From Lysobacteraceae bacterium (GTDB lineage: Bacteria > Pseudomonadota > Gammaproteobacteria > Xanthomonadales > Xanthomonadaceae), in assembly GCA_003449195.1 (NCBI GenBank), contig DMID01000062.1, positions 1 to 24,002 of the forward strand: a stretch of DNA of 24,002 bases. The letters are read 5' to 3'. The position numbers and the translations under genes are program-made. Under the pieces are notes generated by a model, which had not been told where the DNA came from, did not search any database, and worked only from the letters and a program-made list of their open reading frames with translations. Shown here piece by piece: positions 8,094-16,010 of this stretch. Position 1 is the stretch's first letter, and every line of letters starts with the position of its first letter.

Positions 8094-9253
8094 GCGCTCA
8101 GGTATCGGGCCGGCGCCTGCCGGGATGCGCGCGGGAGCAGGCGGGCCTGTCGCTGATCGAACTGATGATCGCGTTGCTGATCGGCACCATCCTCCTCGGC
8201 GGCGTGATGCAGATATTCCTCGCTTCCAGACAGGCATCCCGGCTCTCGGAGGGCATGGCCAGAACCCAGGAAAACGCACGGTTTGCCAGCGATTACCTCC
8301 AGCGTGACATCCGGATGATCGGACACTATGGATGTGTCAATGATCAATCCCGTCTGCAGACAGTGGGCGCGCTGGCCTCCCATTTGCCGCTGGCCGGTTT
8401 CGATCCGCTTGATTTCGCGGTATCCGTTGAGGGGTACGAAGCAAGCGGGACAGGTCCCGGCAATACCGTGACGCTCGGTAGCGAAGCGGGTGGATGGACG
8501 CCGGCTTTGCCCGCCGCCATCTCCGCTTTGAGCCCCCGCGCGGGCAGCGACGTGCTGGTGCTCCGTTATCTCTATCAGGAAGGGGCTCCGGTCAGTGCCA
8601 TCGCCACCACCGGCTCGGCGACCACGTTTACAGTGCCAGCAGCCCGATGGACCGCATTCACCAGTGATGGAATCGCGGCACCGGTCCTGTTTGGCGTTGC
8701 CGACTGCAGCTACGCTGACATATTCCGTGCCACGGCGACCAATTCTACCGCCGGCACCGTAACGACCGGAGCCAATATTGACCGTTATACCCCGCTGCCG
8801 TCCGGGCAGACCATGCTGTTCCGCGCGGAGTCGCTGGTGTACTACGTCGGCACGGGTGCCGGCGGCGGGCCATCGCTGTTCCGCGCCCATTACGATGGGG
8901 CCACCAACCGCTATGTCCCGGACGAATTGGTCGAGGGCGTGGAGAACCTGCAGTTTCTCTACGGATTGGACCGGGTGGCCGACCTGACCAACAATCCCCC
9001 CAGCGGCTACATCGACGTGGTTGCCACCGCCTCGGGCGTCGGTGCCGCGGAGCCGCAATGGCGCCGGGTCGGCAGCATCCAGGTCGGCCTGCTGATGAGG
9101 AGTCCAGACAGGGCCGGAGCGACCGCGCCCACCGCGGCCAACCGCAAGCAACTTCTGGGCGTGACCTTCAACACGCCGGCAACGCCGGACCAGATGTTCA
9201 GGGACACGTTCGAATTGACCGTGGCCGCCCGCAACCGGCTGTACGGCAACTGA
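8090..9253 (+). CDS. pilW: Minor type IV pilin PilW
   Basis: A 387-residue minor pilin of the PilW family, part of the priming/tip complex with PilV, PilX and the FimU-like protein. The leader is 19 residues and is cut after Gly19, giving LSLIELMIALLIGTILLGG with Glu at +5. The large C-terminal domain contains LVYYVGTGAGGGPSLFR and LVEGVENLQFLYGLD, which are characteristic of PilW. GGAG lies eight bases before ATG 8090, which overlaps the pilV stop by four bases. Its TGA shares one base with the pilX ATG (TGATG), implying coupled translation. Confidence 0.92.
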   Translation: MSAQVSGRRLPGCAREQAGLSLIELMIALLIGTILLGGVMQIFLASRQASRLSEGMARTQENARFASDYLQRDIRMIGHYGCVNDQSRLQTVGALASHLPLAGFDPLDFAVSVEGYEASGTGPGNTVTLGSEAGGWTPALPAAISALSPRAGSDVLVLRYLYQEGAPVSAIATTGSATTFTVPAARWTAFTSDGIAAPVLFGVADCSYADIFRATATNSTAGTVTTGANIDRYTPLPSGQTMLFRAESLVYYVGTGAGGGPSLFRAHYDGATNRYVPDELVEGVENLQFLYGLDRVADLTNNPPSGYIDVVATASGVGAAEPQWRRVGSIQVGLLMRSPDRAGATAPTAANRKQLLGVTFNTPATPDQMFRDTFELTVAARNRLYGN

Positions 9254-9774
9254 TGGGGTGCGACGTGAAATACCCGGCGATTCATCCAGGCGGCCGCAAC
9301 CGAGAACAGGGCGCAGTCCTGTACGTCACGCTCATCATGCTGATCCTGATGGCCATGCTCGGCATTGTGGGCATGCAGGTGGTCGGGCTGCAGGAAAAGA
9401 TGGCCGCCAACTTCCGCGCGGCCAACATGGCTTTCCAGAATGCGGAGCGGACCGCGCGCCAGACGGAATGCGCGATCGAGGATCAGGTCAACAACACGTC
9501 CACGGCCGGCTGCGGTACGCCCGGCACCATCGAAATCTGCGACGTGCCTTTCGATGCCGGCGCCTGGGCAAAAGCACGCGCTTACACGGATGGACCAAGT
9601 TCCAACGTCAGGTTGATCGGGCCATGCATTTCGGGCAATTCGAGCCTTGCCATGGGTGAGCCCGTGAACGAGGACCCCAACCCGATCTACCAGGTTACCG
9701 CCTACGCCGCCGACCGTGCGCCGGGCGATTCGCCATCATCCGACGCGGTCATCGATACCATCTTCCGGCCGTGA
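9253..9774 (+). CDS. pilX: Minor type IV pilin PilX
   Basis: A 173-residue PilX-family protein. The N terminus MGCDVKYPAI...REQG precedes AVLYVTLIMLILMAMLGIVG, a hydrophobic helix like a pilin's but with Val at +5 instead of Glu. A missing Glu5 is known in the tip pseudopilin GspK, so a distal position fits. The motif NFRAANMAFQNAERTARQ after the helix is typical of PilX. ATG 9253 is coupled to the pilW stop (TGATG); a GTG at 9265 is an alternative. It ends ten bases before pilY1. Confidence 0.87.
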   Translation: MGCDVKYPAIHPGGRNREQGAVLYVTLIMLILMAMLGIVGMQVVGLQEKMAANFRAANMAFQNAERTARQTECAIEDQVNNTSTAGCGTPGTIEICDVPFDAGAWAKARAYTDGPSSNVRLIGPCISGNSSLAMGEPVNEDPNPIYQVTAYAADRAPGDSPSSDAVIDTIFRP

Positions 9775-9784
9775 GGGATTGACC

Positions 9785-12700
9785 ATGGCATTCACACGCA
9801 AGAAGAAAATCGCATCGTCCGCCCTGCTGGTGCTGGCCGCGCTGGCAGCTTACGGGGTGTACCAGACGGTATTTGCGGTACAGCAAGGGCGCGGTGCGCT
9901 TGCGCAGGCACCCATGAATGTCGAATCATCGGCGCCGCCGGCCTTCATCATGGGCGTGGATAATTCCGGTTCGATGAGCACGGACGAGACGCTGTTTCGT
10001 ACCAGCGATGGTGTTGGGCGTTTCAGTGGCGGAAGTTTTTTCAATGCTGATGGTACTCCGAGAGAGTCGGGAACTTCGATCAGCAGACCGATGGATCAAG
10101 CGAGTTATTATTCCGACATGTATGCCGCGTTGCGCGCGCCGGAATACAACCGCGCTTATTTCAATCCAGGTTCAACCTACACGCCTTGGGTCGATTCGAA
10201 TGGCGTGCCGGAACCCGACTCGTCGATCACGGCGGCATCGGAAGATCCGCGTGGCTCTGGCAGGGGGGCGGCAAATCCGTTCACTACATTCGACTTCACG
10301 AAGAATCTCGAAAGCACGGAGACATGGTTGTCAGGCAAAACCATGCCGAAGGGCACAACCTATTACAACGACAACACCTGCAATCGAGCGCCTGGGAGCA
10401 ACCGTACCCAGAATAATTGGGTCACCTTGACGCAGGATTTGACGTTTTCAAGCAATTGCTATACGAAGTTCAAGTATTACCCGGCACGGGTTTACCTGAG
10501 CGATTCGGCAACGCCGCCGGCAGGTTTCGATCTCACCAAGCGCGTATGGGTGCCGGGAGTGGGGCCACAAGGCATCGGTCTGTGGCGCTATGACTATCTG
10601 GCATCCAACTTCACCAGCGGTGGTGCCGCAGCGATACAGAATTTCGCCAACTGGTGGACTTATTACGGCAATCGCAATCGCTCGATGATTGCGGCGATGA
10701 CACATGCCTTGTCCGGTGTCAGCCGGATGCGGGTTGGTTATTTCACGATCAATCCCACTCCGCCGAGCGGGAACGTGACCATGTATGACATGAGCGATCC
10801 TGCGAGCAAGGCGACCTTGTATGCGACGATGCGGAACCTCAATGCGAGTGGTAATACGCCGACACGTACTGCGACGGCGTATATGGTCAAACAATTTTTC
10901 CGGACCGATGGCGGTGCTCCGGTAATGCTGCAATGCCAGAAAAATGCTGGCATGTTGTTTACGGATGGATACACCAACGAAACCAATAATGGCAGTGGCG
11001 TACTCAGCGTGGGTGATTCCGATTATTCCATGCCTCCCCCTTATGGTGGTGGCGTGCCTTCCAGCAATACCATCGCCGATTATGCAATGTATGGCTATCT
11101 CAACAATCTTCGGCCAGACCTTCCCGTCGGTCGGGTGCTGGTGCCCGATGAATGCAAGACGGGGACGGCGGCCCCGGGGACGGATTGCAATGCCAATCTG
11201 CACATGAATTTCTATGGAGTGACGCTGGGTGCTCGTGGCGCGATTTATGAAGTGAATATGGCGGCAACCAATGATCCATATGCCAACTCCCCATCCTGGG
11301 GGGCTACCGGCACGATGAATCTTGATCCGCGCAATGTCGACGACATCTGGCATGCCTCGCTCAATTCCAGAGGCGAGTTCATCAATGCGCAGTCTCCTGC
11401 GGAAATTACTGCTGCCATGCGCCGGATTCTGTCGGCGGTGGGGGCCGGAGCGTCGCCTTCGGGCAGCATCTCCGCGAGCGGCGCGCGGGTCGGGGCGAAT
11501 TCCTTCAGCGTTTCCCCGTTCTACGAAGCCACCAACAACGGCACCGATTGGTATGGCAAGTTGACCGCACAGACGGTCACCTCGAACTCGATCACCGGCG
11601 TGGTCAGCTATGCCCAGTTGTGGGAGGCATCCGCGATGCTGCCTGCATCGGCCGCGCGCAATGTCTGGTTCGGTCGCTATGCAGGGGCCAGTGCCCAGGC
11701 GCTGCGCTTCAGCAGTAGCAACGTGGCGCTGGCGGACCTGTGCACGGAGCCGACGCCCTCGCTGTCGGTCTGCAGCGCGGCGCTGATCGGCCAGCGTCTC
11801 AAGGTGGGAGGGAGCACCGGCACGCCGATCACCGCGACGCAGGCGGTGTCGTATCTGCTGGGTGATCAGTCGCTTGAAAGCGACACCTTGCGCAAACGCA
11901 CGACACGGCTGGGCGACATCGTCAATTCCGCGCCGGTAGTGGCCGCACCGACGGATGATTACGGTTATCGGTCGATGGCCGGTGCGACGGCCGGCAGCTA
12001 CGATCCATACAACTACGCGGCGTACCTGACCACCAAGCAGTCACGCCCGCGCGTGGTGTTCGCGGGGGCCAACGACGGCATGCTGCATGCGTTCGACGGT
12101 GCCACCGGCACGGAACGTTTCGGCTACATACCCACGACCGCACTGGGGCACATGGGCAACCTGCTGTTCCCTTACAACGCGGCGGACAAGAACAATCAGG
12201 TATTCCAGCACCGCTATTTCGTCGACGGCCAGATGACGGTATCCGATGTCTATGCCGGTGGGGCATGGAAAACCGTGCTGGTCGGTGCGGCGGGCGCGGG
12301 CGGTCGCGGGGTGTTCGGACTGGATGTGTCCAGCCCGGCCACTTTCACTGGCGCGAACGTGCTGTGGGAAGTCAACGACCGCAGCAGCAATGCGACCATT
12401 GCCGACAACATCGGTTACGTGTTGGGCAAGCCAGTCATCGTGCCGGTGAAGACCACGGGCGGCACGGTGGCCTGGAAGGCCATATTCGGCAACGGCTACA
12501 ACAGCAACAATGGCAAGGCGGTGTTGTTCGTCGTGGATGTTGGCACGGGGGCCGTGCAGACCATCCAGGCTAATGAAGCCGGTGCGCCAAGCGGGACCAA
12601 TGGCTTGGGCAGCATCGTCGTGGTCGACAGCTGGAGCGGCACCGGCCTGACGTCGTCCGGGCGCGATGGTTATGCCGACACCGTGTATGCGGCCGACCAG

Positions 12701-13486
12701 AAGGGCGCGATCTGGAAATTCGACCTGCGTGCCGCCACGCCTGCCAACCAGACTGTGCCCGTGTTCGTCACCAATACCGACTCCAGCGGACTGCGCCAGC
12801 CCATCCTGGGCGGACTGGCCGCCGCCGCCGCCCCGAGCGGAGGGGTCATGGTTTTCTTCGGTACCGGCAGTTTCTCCTTCGAGGGTGACGCGACGGATAC
12901 CACGGTGCAGTCCCTCTACGGTGTGCAGGACCGCCCGGGCAGAACCGCGACGCTCACCCGGGCCAATCTGACCGCCCAGACCATCGGCACGACGAGCGCG
13001 GATACGCGCGCCACCTCCATGAATCCGTTGGCAAGCGGCAAGCTGGGCTGGTACATGGATCTGCCGGCAGGCGAGCGCGTGGTCGGCAACCCGCGCATCG
13101 AGAGCGGCATCCTGTTCATTCCCACGTACCTGCCCGATGTTTCCGGTACGACCGGATGCGCATCCAATGGCAGCAACTGGCTGTATGGTCTGAACGCACT
13201 GAGCGGGACGGCCGGCTTGATGGGGGTGCGCGTGGGCTCGCCGACCGGCGACAGCAAGCCCTCCGGCAGCGGCGCCATCAAGCTGGAAACCGGCGGCAGT
13301 GCTCCGGTGATCGATACCGCTGCATTCGTGAGCCCGCGCATCAAGCCGCTATCCGCGACGGCGACCGCGACGGAAGTGAACAATGCGATTGCTGCGCAGT
13401 GCTCGATGGTGGTTCAGGCCCCGGGAGCTCAGCCCTTGTACGTCCCGCGTGCCTGCGGCCGCCAATCCTGGAGGCAGATCAAGTGA
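9785..13486 (+). CDS. pilY1: Type IV pilus tip adhesin/assembly factor PilY1
   Basis: A 1233-residue PilY1, which sits at the pilus tip and governs extension/retraction, adhesion and surface sensing. The N terminus KKKIASSALLVLAALAAYGVYQTVFA acts as signal sequence. A von Willebrand A-like region follows, with MIDAS residues Asp59, Ser61 and Ser63 (DNSGS). The C-terminal half is the conserved PilY1 beta-propeller (AGANDGMLHAFDGATG, YFVDGQMTVSDVY, GAAGAGGRGVFGLDV). A probable calcium loop lies near Asp961 (RDGYADTVYAAD). GAGGGA at 9773-9778 supports ATG 9785. GC is lower in the 5' third: hand counts give 47% for 10021-10080, 55% for 10861-10920 and 53% for 10981-11040, against 67% for 12301-12360 and 65% for 13021-13080. 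This suggests an exchanged N-terminal module. It ends in a GTGA overlap with pilE. Confidence 0.93.
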   Translation: MAFTRKKKIASSALLVLAALAAYGVYQTVFAVQQGRGALAQAPMNVESSAPPAFIMGVDNSGSMSTDETLFRTSDGVGRFSGGSFFNADGTPRESGTSISRPMDQASYYSDMYAALRAPEYNRAYFNPGSTYTPWVDSNGVPEPDSSITAASEDPRGSGRGAANPFTTFDFTKNLESTETWLSGKTMPKGTTYYNDNTCNRAPGSNRTQNNWVTLTQDLTFSSNCYTKFKYYPARVYLSDSATPPAGFDLTKRVWVPGVGPQGIGLWRYDYLASNFTSGGAAAIQNFANWWTYYGNRNRSMIAAMTHALSGVSRMRVGYFTINPTPPSGNVTMYDMSDPASKATLYATMRNLNASGNTPTRTATAYMVKQFFRTDGGAPVMLQCQKNAGMLFTDGYTNETNNGSGVLSVGDSDYSMPPPYGGGVPSSNTIADYAMYGYLNNLRPDLPVGRVLVPDECKTGTAAPGTDCNANLHMNFYGVTLGARGAIYEVNMAATNDPYANSPSWGATGTMNLDPRNVDDIWHASLNSRGEFINAQSPAEITAAMRRILSAVGAGASPSGSISASGARVGANSFSVSPFYEATNNGTDWYGKLTAQTVTSNSITGVVSYAQLWEASAMLPASAARNVWFGRYAGASAQALRFSSSNVALADLCTEPTPSLSVCSAALIGQRLKVGGSTGTPITATQAVSYLLGDQSLESDTLRKRTTRLGDIVNSAPVVAAPTDDYGYRSMAGATAGSYDPYNYAAYLTTKQSRPRVVFAGANDGMLHAFDGATGTERFGYIPTTALGHMGNLLFPYNAADKNNQVFQHRYFVDGQMTVSDVYAGGAWKTVLVGAAGAGGRGVFGLDVSSPATFTGANVLWEVNDRSSNATIADNIGYVLGKPVIVPVKTTGGTVAWKAIFGNGYNSNNGKAVLFVVDVGTGAVQTIQANEAGAPSGTNGLGSIVVVDSWSGTGLTSSGRDGYADTVYAADQKGAIWKFDLRAATPANQTVPVFVTNTDSSGLRQPILGGLAAAAAPSGGVMVFFGTGSFSFEGDATDTTVQSLYGVQDRPGRTATLTRANLTAQTIGTTSADTRATSMNPLASGKLGWYMDLPAGERVVGNPRIESGILFIPTYLPDVSGTTGCASNGSNWLYGLNALSGTAGLMGVRVGSPTGDSKPSGSGAIKLETGGSAPVIDTAAFVSPRIKPLSATATATEVNNAIAAQCSMVVQAPGAQPLYVPRACGRQSWRQIK

Positions 13487-13929
13487 CCAATCCCATGATG
13501 AAGAGAGCAAGCCTGCGCAGGCCAGCATTCGCCCCGAATCGGGGATTCACCCTGATCGAGTTGATGGTCGTGGTGGCCGTCATCGGGATATTGGCGAGTA
13601 TTGCCTACCCGTCGTACGTGGAATATGTGCGTAAGGCCAAGCGCTCGCAGGTCAAGGCCGACCTGGTGGAATATGCGCAATTACTGGAAAGATTCCATAC
13701 CGGCAACAATACCTACGTCGGGTTCGCCTTGCCGGTTGCCCAGTCGCCGAGGGAAGCGGGTTCCACGGCCAACTACACGCTTGCACTCAACCCGGCGCCG
13801 ACACAGTCCACCTTCACCATCGTCGCGACGGCCGTGGGATCTCAGGTCAAGGATTCATGTGGCGACATGGGCATCAACCAGGCGGGCGTGAAGACCAACA
13901 GCAAGGGGGCGCTGAAGGACTGCTGGTAA
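13483..13929 (+). CDS. pilE: Type IV pilin PilE-like
   Basis: A 148-residue pilin. The leader is cut after Gly21 (counted from the GTG), giving FTLIELMVVVAVIGILASIAYPSY with Glu at +5 and the SYxEYVRKAKRSQ pattern of PilE. The C-terminal cysteine loop is formed by KDSCGD and LKDCW. I chose GTG 13483, overlapping the pilY1 stop as GTGA, because GGAGG at 13470-13474 is eight bases away; the ATGs at 13495 and 13498 lie 20 or more bases from it. In Pseudomonas, PilE completes the fimU-pilVWXY1E cluster as a minor pilin; in other species PilE is the major pilin. Which applies here cannot be read from sequence. Confidence 0.9.
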   Translation: MTNPMMKRASLRRPAFAPNRGFTLIELMVVVAVIGILASIAYPSYVEYVRKAKRSQVKADLVEYAQLLERFHTGNNTYVGFALPVAQSPREAGSTANYTLALNPAPTQSTFTIVATAVGSQVKDSCGDMGINQAGVKTNSKGALKDCW

Positions 13930-13957
13930 AACGGCAGGGGCTGTTGGGGATGGGCTC

Positions 13958-13987
13958 TTGCATTGCTCCATGGAGCACCTCTACAAT
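13958..13987 (+). promoter_or_regulatory. Candidate tRNA-Asn promoter with internal palindrome
   Basis: TTGCAT (13958-13963) and TACAAT (13982-13987) are spaced by 18 bases, ten bases before the tRNA. The spacer contains a perfect 14-base palindrome, TGCTCCATGGAGCA (13964-13977). The palindrome might instead be part of the pilE 3' end. Confidence 0.4.
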
Positions 13988-13996
13988 GCACGCCCC

Positions 13997-14073
13997 GCCC
14001 GAATAGCTCAGCCGGTTAGAGCACTTGACTGTTAATCAGGGGGTCGTTGGTTCGAGTCCAACTTCGGGCGCCA
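13997..14073 (+). tRNA. tRNA-Asn (anticodon GUU)
   Basis: A 77-base cloverleaf. The acceptor stem GCCCGAA (13997-14003) pairs with TTCGGGC, followed by the discriminator base and an encoded CCA. The D arm is AGCTCAGCCGGTTAGAGC. The anticodon loop CTGTTAA gives GUU, and the T arm is GTTGGTTCGAGTCCAAC. Confidence 0.97.
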
Positions 14074-14089
14074 TGAATTACAAGCACTT

Positions 14090-14120
14090 AGGCCGCGCAT
14101 CGTCGCGGCCTTTGTCTTTT
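14090..14120 (+). terminator. Terminator after tRNA-Asn
   Basis: AGGCCGCG (14090-14097) pairs with CGCGGCCT (14104-14111) around a 6-base loop and is followed by TTGTCTTTT. It begins 17 bases after the tRNA. Confidence 0.75.
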
Positions 14121-14156
14121 GTGGGTTGCTGAAAACACGAAAGCAACACAGAAGCG

Positions 14157-14444
14157 TCACCCTCGCTGCTTAGATCCCTTCCGCGTCTTCGGTGACGTCG
14201 CACGTCCACGCTGCTCCAAGTACTCGCCCAGCAGCTCCTGTGGGGCGACGCCCATGGCCTCGGCGAACTCCACCAGCTCAACGGCGTCGATGCGCCGCTC
14301 CCCTCGCTCGCACTTGGACACGAAGGTCTGCGTGTTGCCCAAGCGCTCGGCCAGCTCGATCTGCGTCACGCCCACCCGCTTACGGACTGCCTTCAGGACG
14401 GCCAGTAGGAGTTGGTAATCGCGGTTGTGGGTCGATTGGGCCAT
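14157..14444 (-). CDS. XRE-family HTH transcriptional regulator (intact copy)
   Basis: A 95-residue protein with one Cro/C1-type helix-turn-helix (about residues 12-68: VGVTQIELAERLGNTQTFVSKCERGERRI) and a short basic tail ending KTRKGSKQRG. Members bind palindromic operators, often their own promoter. It is divergent from a small membrane-anchored protein gene (14536) that is now broken. A second, decayed copy of the same pair lies at 16072-16560. No Shine-Dalgarno is seen; instead a 7-bp hairpin lies immediately before the start codon. It could be a local repressor or an antitoxin-like partner, but I see no evidence for a toxin. Confidence 0.85.
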   Translation of the reverse strand: MAQSTHNRDYQLLLAVLKAVRKRVGVTQIELAERLGNTQTFVSKCERGERRIDAVELVEFAEAMGVAPQELLGEYLEQRGRATSPKTRKGSKQRG

Positions 14445-14447
14445 CGC

Positions 14448-14469
14448 GCGGTGACATGAAGTTCACCGC
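14448..14469 (-). promoter_or_regulatory. Hairpin/dyad immediately upstream of the XRE start
   Basis: GCGGTGA (14448-14454) and TCACCGC (14463-14469) form a perfect 7-bp dyad with an 8-base spacer, ending three bases before the XRE start codon. It could be an operator for autorepression or an mRNA hairpin occluding the ribosome. Confidence 0.4.
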
Positions 14470-14490
14470 ACGCTAGAGTCCGTGCTGGAT

Positions 14491-14507
14491 TAGTCCAAAA
14501 TAGACTA
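14491..14507. promoter_or_regulatory. Candidate operator dyad, copy A
   Basis: TAGTC (14491-14495) and GACTA (14503-14507) flank a 7-base AT-rich spacer between the divergent genes. The equivalent position in copy B (16274-16292) keeps a dyad with paired substitutions, which supports protein binding rather than chance. Confidence 0.5.
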
Positions 14508-14535
14508 TTTACTGACATTGACTCTGGGGAAATAC

Positions 14536-14860
14536 ATGAAGCGGATAGGGATTCTTCTGGTCGTCCTGGTGGTCCTGGCTTGGATCGGGTCGAAGCTGGT
14601 ACCGTGCAGTGAGCCCGCGGCTGCCAAGGCGCCCGCAGCAGTGGCCGAGACGCCGCAGAAGCAGGCACAAGGACCCGAGGCACCGAAGCCAGAGCCGGAG
14701 CGCCCGCTGACGGCAGAAAGCGCAGCAGGAGAAGTGGTTCGGCGCTGAGACAATCGTGGCGGCCGAACGCGCCGTCAGGCGCGAGCTGAAGGACCCGGGC
14801 GCGACGCAGTTCAAGGACGTGCGGGCCAACTACGGGTTCTACCCCGAAACCACGGACGGT
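14536..14860 (+). pseudogene. Small membrane-anchored protein, frameshifted and IS-truncated (copy A)
   Basis: The frame starts at 14536 (GGGGA five bases upstream) with MKRIGILLVVLVVLAWIGSKLVPC, a membrane anchor or uncleaved signal. A Pro/Ala/Glu-rich linker follows and the frame stops at 14746-14748. From about 14711 another frame continues as QQEKWFGAETIVAAERAV and then RRELKDPGATQFKDVRANYG, a pattern I recall from small conserved proteins of unknown function (LKDPxSxxF). A one-base frameshift between 14711 and 14748 would join the two parts. The downstream part runs into the IS end near 14861, so the C terminus is lost. The function is unknown. The shorter 70-residue product may still be made. 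Confidence 0.6.
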
Positions 14861-15714
14861 TGTGAAAGGGTGGAAAACTTCAGATCCTGCCTAGCGACTC
14901 TTCGCCGCATCCTCGGGTCGTGGAACCGCTCGATGTATTCGAACACGTCGTATTCGAACACGTCAGCCCTTGCTGCATCGAGTGTCGGGTATGTCGTGCG
15001 GTAGACCCGCTCGCGCTTGAGCAGGCCAAAGAAGCCCTCGCAGGCCGCATTGTCGCCGCAGTGGCCGACTGCGCTCATTGAGCACACCAGCGCGTTGTCC
15101 TTCAGGTGGTTCTGGTAGTCGCCGCTACGAAATTGACTGCCGCGATCGGAGTGCAGGATGACCGGATAGCTTTCCTGGCGCTGCCAGACCGCCATCTGAA
15201 CCGCCCGGATCACCATGTGCCGGTCCTGCCGGTGATGCATCGACCAGCCCACCACCCGCTGGTCGAACAGGTCCAGCACGATGCACAGATACAGCTTGCC
15301 ATGGCCGGTTTTGATCTCGGTGATGTCGGTGACCCACTTGGTCTCCGGCTCCAGCGCGGTGAAGTCCCGCTCCAGCAGGTTGCGCACGCCCGGGGGCGTC
15401 AGCGCCGACTGAGCGCGTTGACCGCGGCGCTTCGGCCGCGGCCAGCCCTGCAGACTGTCGAACGCCATCAGCCGGGCGACCCGGTTCAGGCTGGCCGTCT
15501 CGCCTTCGTCGACAAGGTCTTCGTGCATCCGACCGGCACCGAGAGTTCCCCGGCTGTCCTCATGCAGTTCGCGGATACGCCCGAGCAGACGCCGGTTGTC
15601 GAGCTGTCGCCCACAGGGCAATCGCTTGCTCCAGTCGTAGTAACCGCTGGCCGACACCTTCAGGCAGCGGCACATCAGCCGGACCGGGAACTCTTCGCGG
15701 CAACGTTCGATCAC
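14839..15714 (-). CDS. IS3-family transposase OrfB (DDE integrase core)
   Basis: A 291-residue reading frame beginning GTG, which overlaps the orfA stop as GTGA. The N-terminal HTH_21-like part (EEFPVRLMCRCLKVSASGYYDW) is followed by the rve/DDE core: Asp in KWVTDITEIK, Asp in VILHSDRGSQFRSGDY and Glu in NAACEGFFGLLKRE. In the family the active transposase is an OrfAB fusion made by -1 frameshifting; the -1 frame is open from orfA (through QGIIPRYRVIER), so fusion remains possible. Near the C terminus DVFEY is repeated twice through a 15-bp tandem duplication, and the last residues (about QPSVVSG) appear to come from flanking DNA. Activity is uncertain. Confidence 0.88.
   Translation of the reverse strand: MIERCREEFPVRLMCRCLKVSASGYYDWSKRLPCGRQLDNRRLLGRIRELHEDSRGTLGAGRMHEDLVDEGETASLNRVARLMAFDSLQGWPRPKRRGQRAQSALTPPGVRNLLERDFTALEPETKWVTDITEIKTGHGKLYLCIVLDLFDQRVVGWSMHHRQDRHMVIRAVQMAVWQRQESYPVILHSDRGSQFRSGDYQNHLKDNALVCSMSAVGHCGDNAACEGFFGLLKRERVYRTTYPTLDAARADVFEYDVFEYIERFHDPRMRRRVARQDLKFSTLSQPSVVSG
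14935..14964. repeat. 15-bp tandem duplication within orfB
   Basis: GTATTCGAACACGTC occurs twice back to back (14935-14949 and 14950-14964). It adds an in-frame DVFEY to the transposase just before IERFHDPRMRRR. Confidence 0.95.
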
Positions 15715-16010
15715 CCGATACCTCGGGATGATCCCTTGGCAAAGAACGTTGCCGCTTCTCGCAAAAAATCCCGCTCCTTCTGTACCCGGGCCAGTTCGCG
15801 CTTCAGGCGAGCCAGCTCCTCGTCCCGCGGCGTCCCGGCGCCACCAAAGGCCACCTTGCCCTGACTCCGGGCTTCCCGCTTCCAGCGGGTCAGCAGGTTG
15901 TCCCGGATCCCCAGTTCCCGCGCCACCTGGGCACAGCTGACACCCGGCTGGCTGGCCTGTTCAACCGCACCACGCTTGAACTCCGCACTGAACTTCCTTC
16001 GCTTCGACAT
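15711..16010 (-). CDS. IS3-family transposase OrfA (HTH)
   Basis: A 99-residue OrfA with the HTH_Tnp_1 pattern MSKRRKFSAEFKRGAVEQA, then VSCAQVARELGIRDNLLTRWKREA, and a leucine-zipper-like tail DEELARLKRELARVQKERDFLREA. It binds the IS ends. GGAG lies close upstream on the minus strand (CTGAGGAGTTTTC before the ATG). A run of six T on the coding strand, within GATTTTTTGCG about 55 bases before its stop, could serve as a slippery site for -1 frameshifting into orfB, as could the AAGGGA nearer the stop. Confidence 0.9.
   Translation of the reverse strand: MSKRRKFSAEFKRGAVEQASQPGVSCAQVARELGIRDNLLTRWKREARSQGKVAFGGAGTPRDEELARLKRELARVQKERDFLREAATFFAKGSSRGIG

Noticed and set aside
10448..11353. 301-codon minus-strand frame inside pilY1
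   Set aside because: It is antisense to a clearly coding gene and has no family resemblance.
14157..14860. Toxin-antitoxin pair
   Set aside because: The XRE protein could be antitoxin-like, but the partner resembles no toxin family, is divergently transcribed and is broken.
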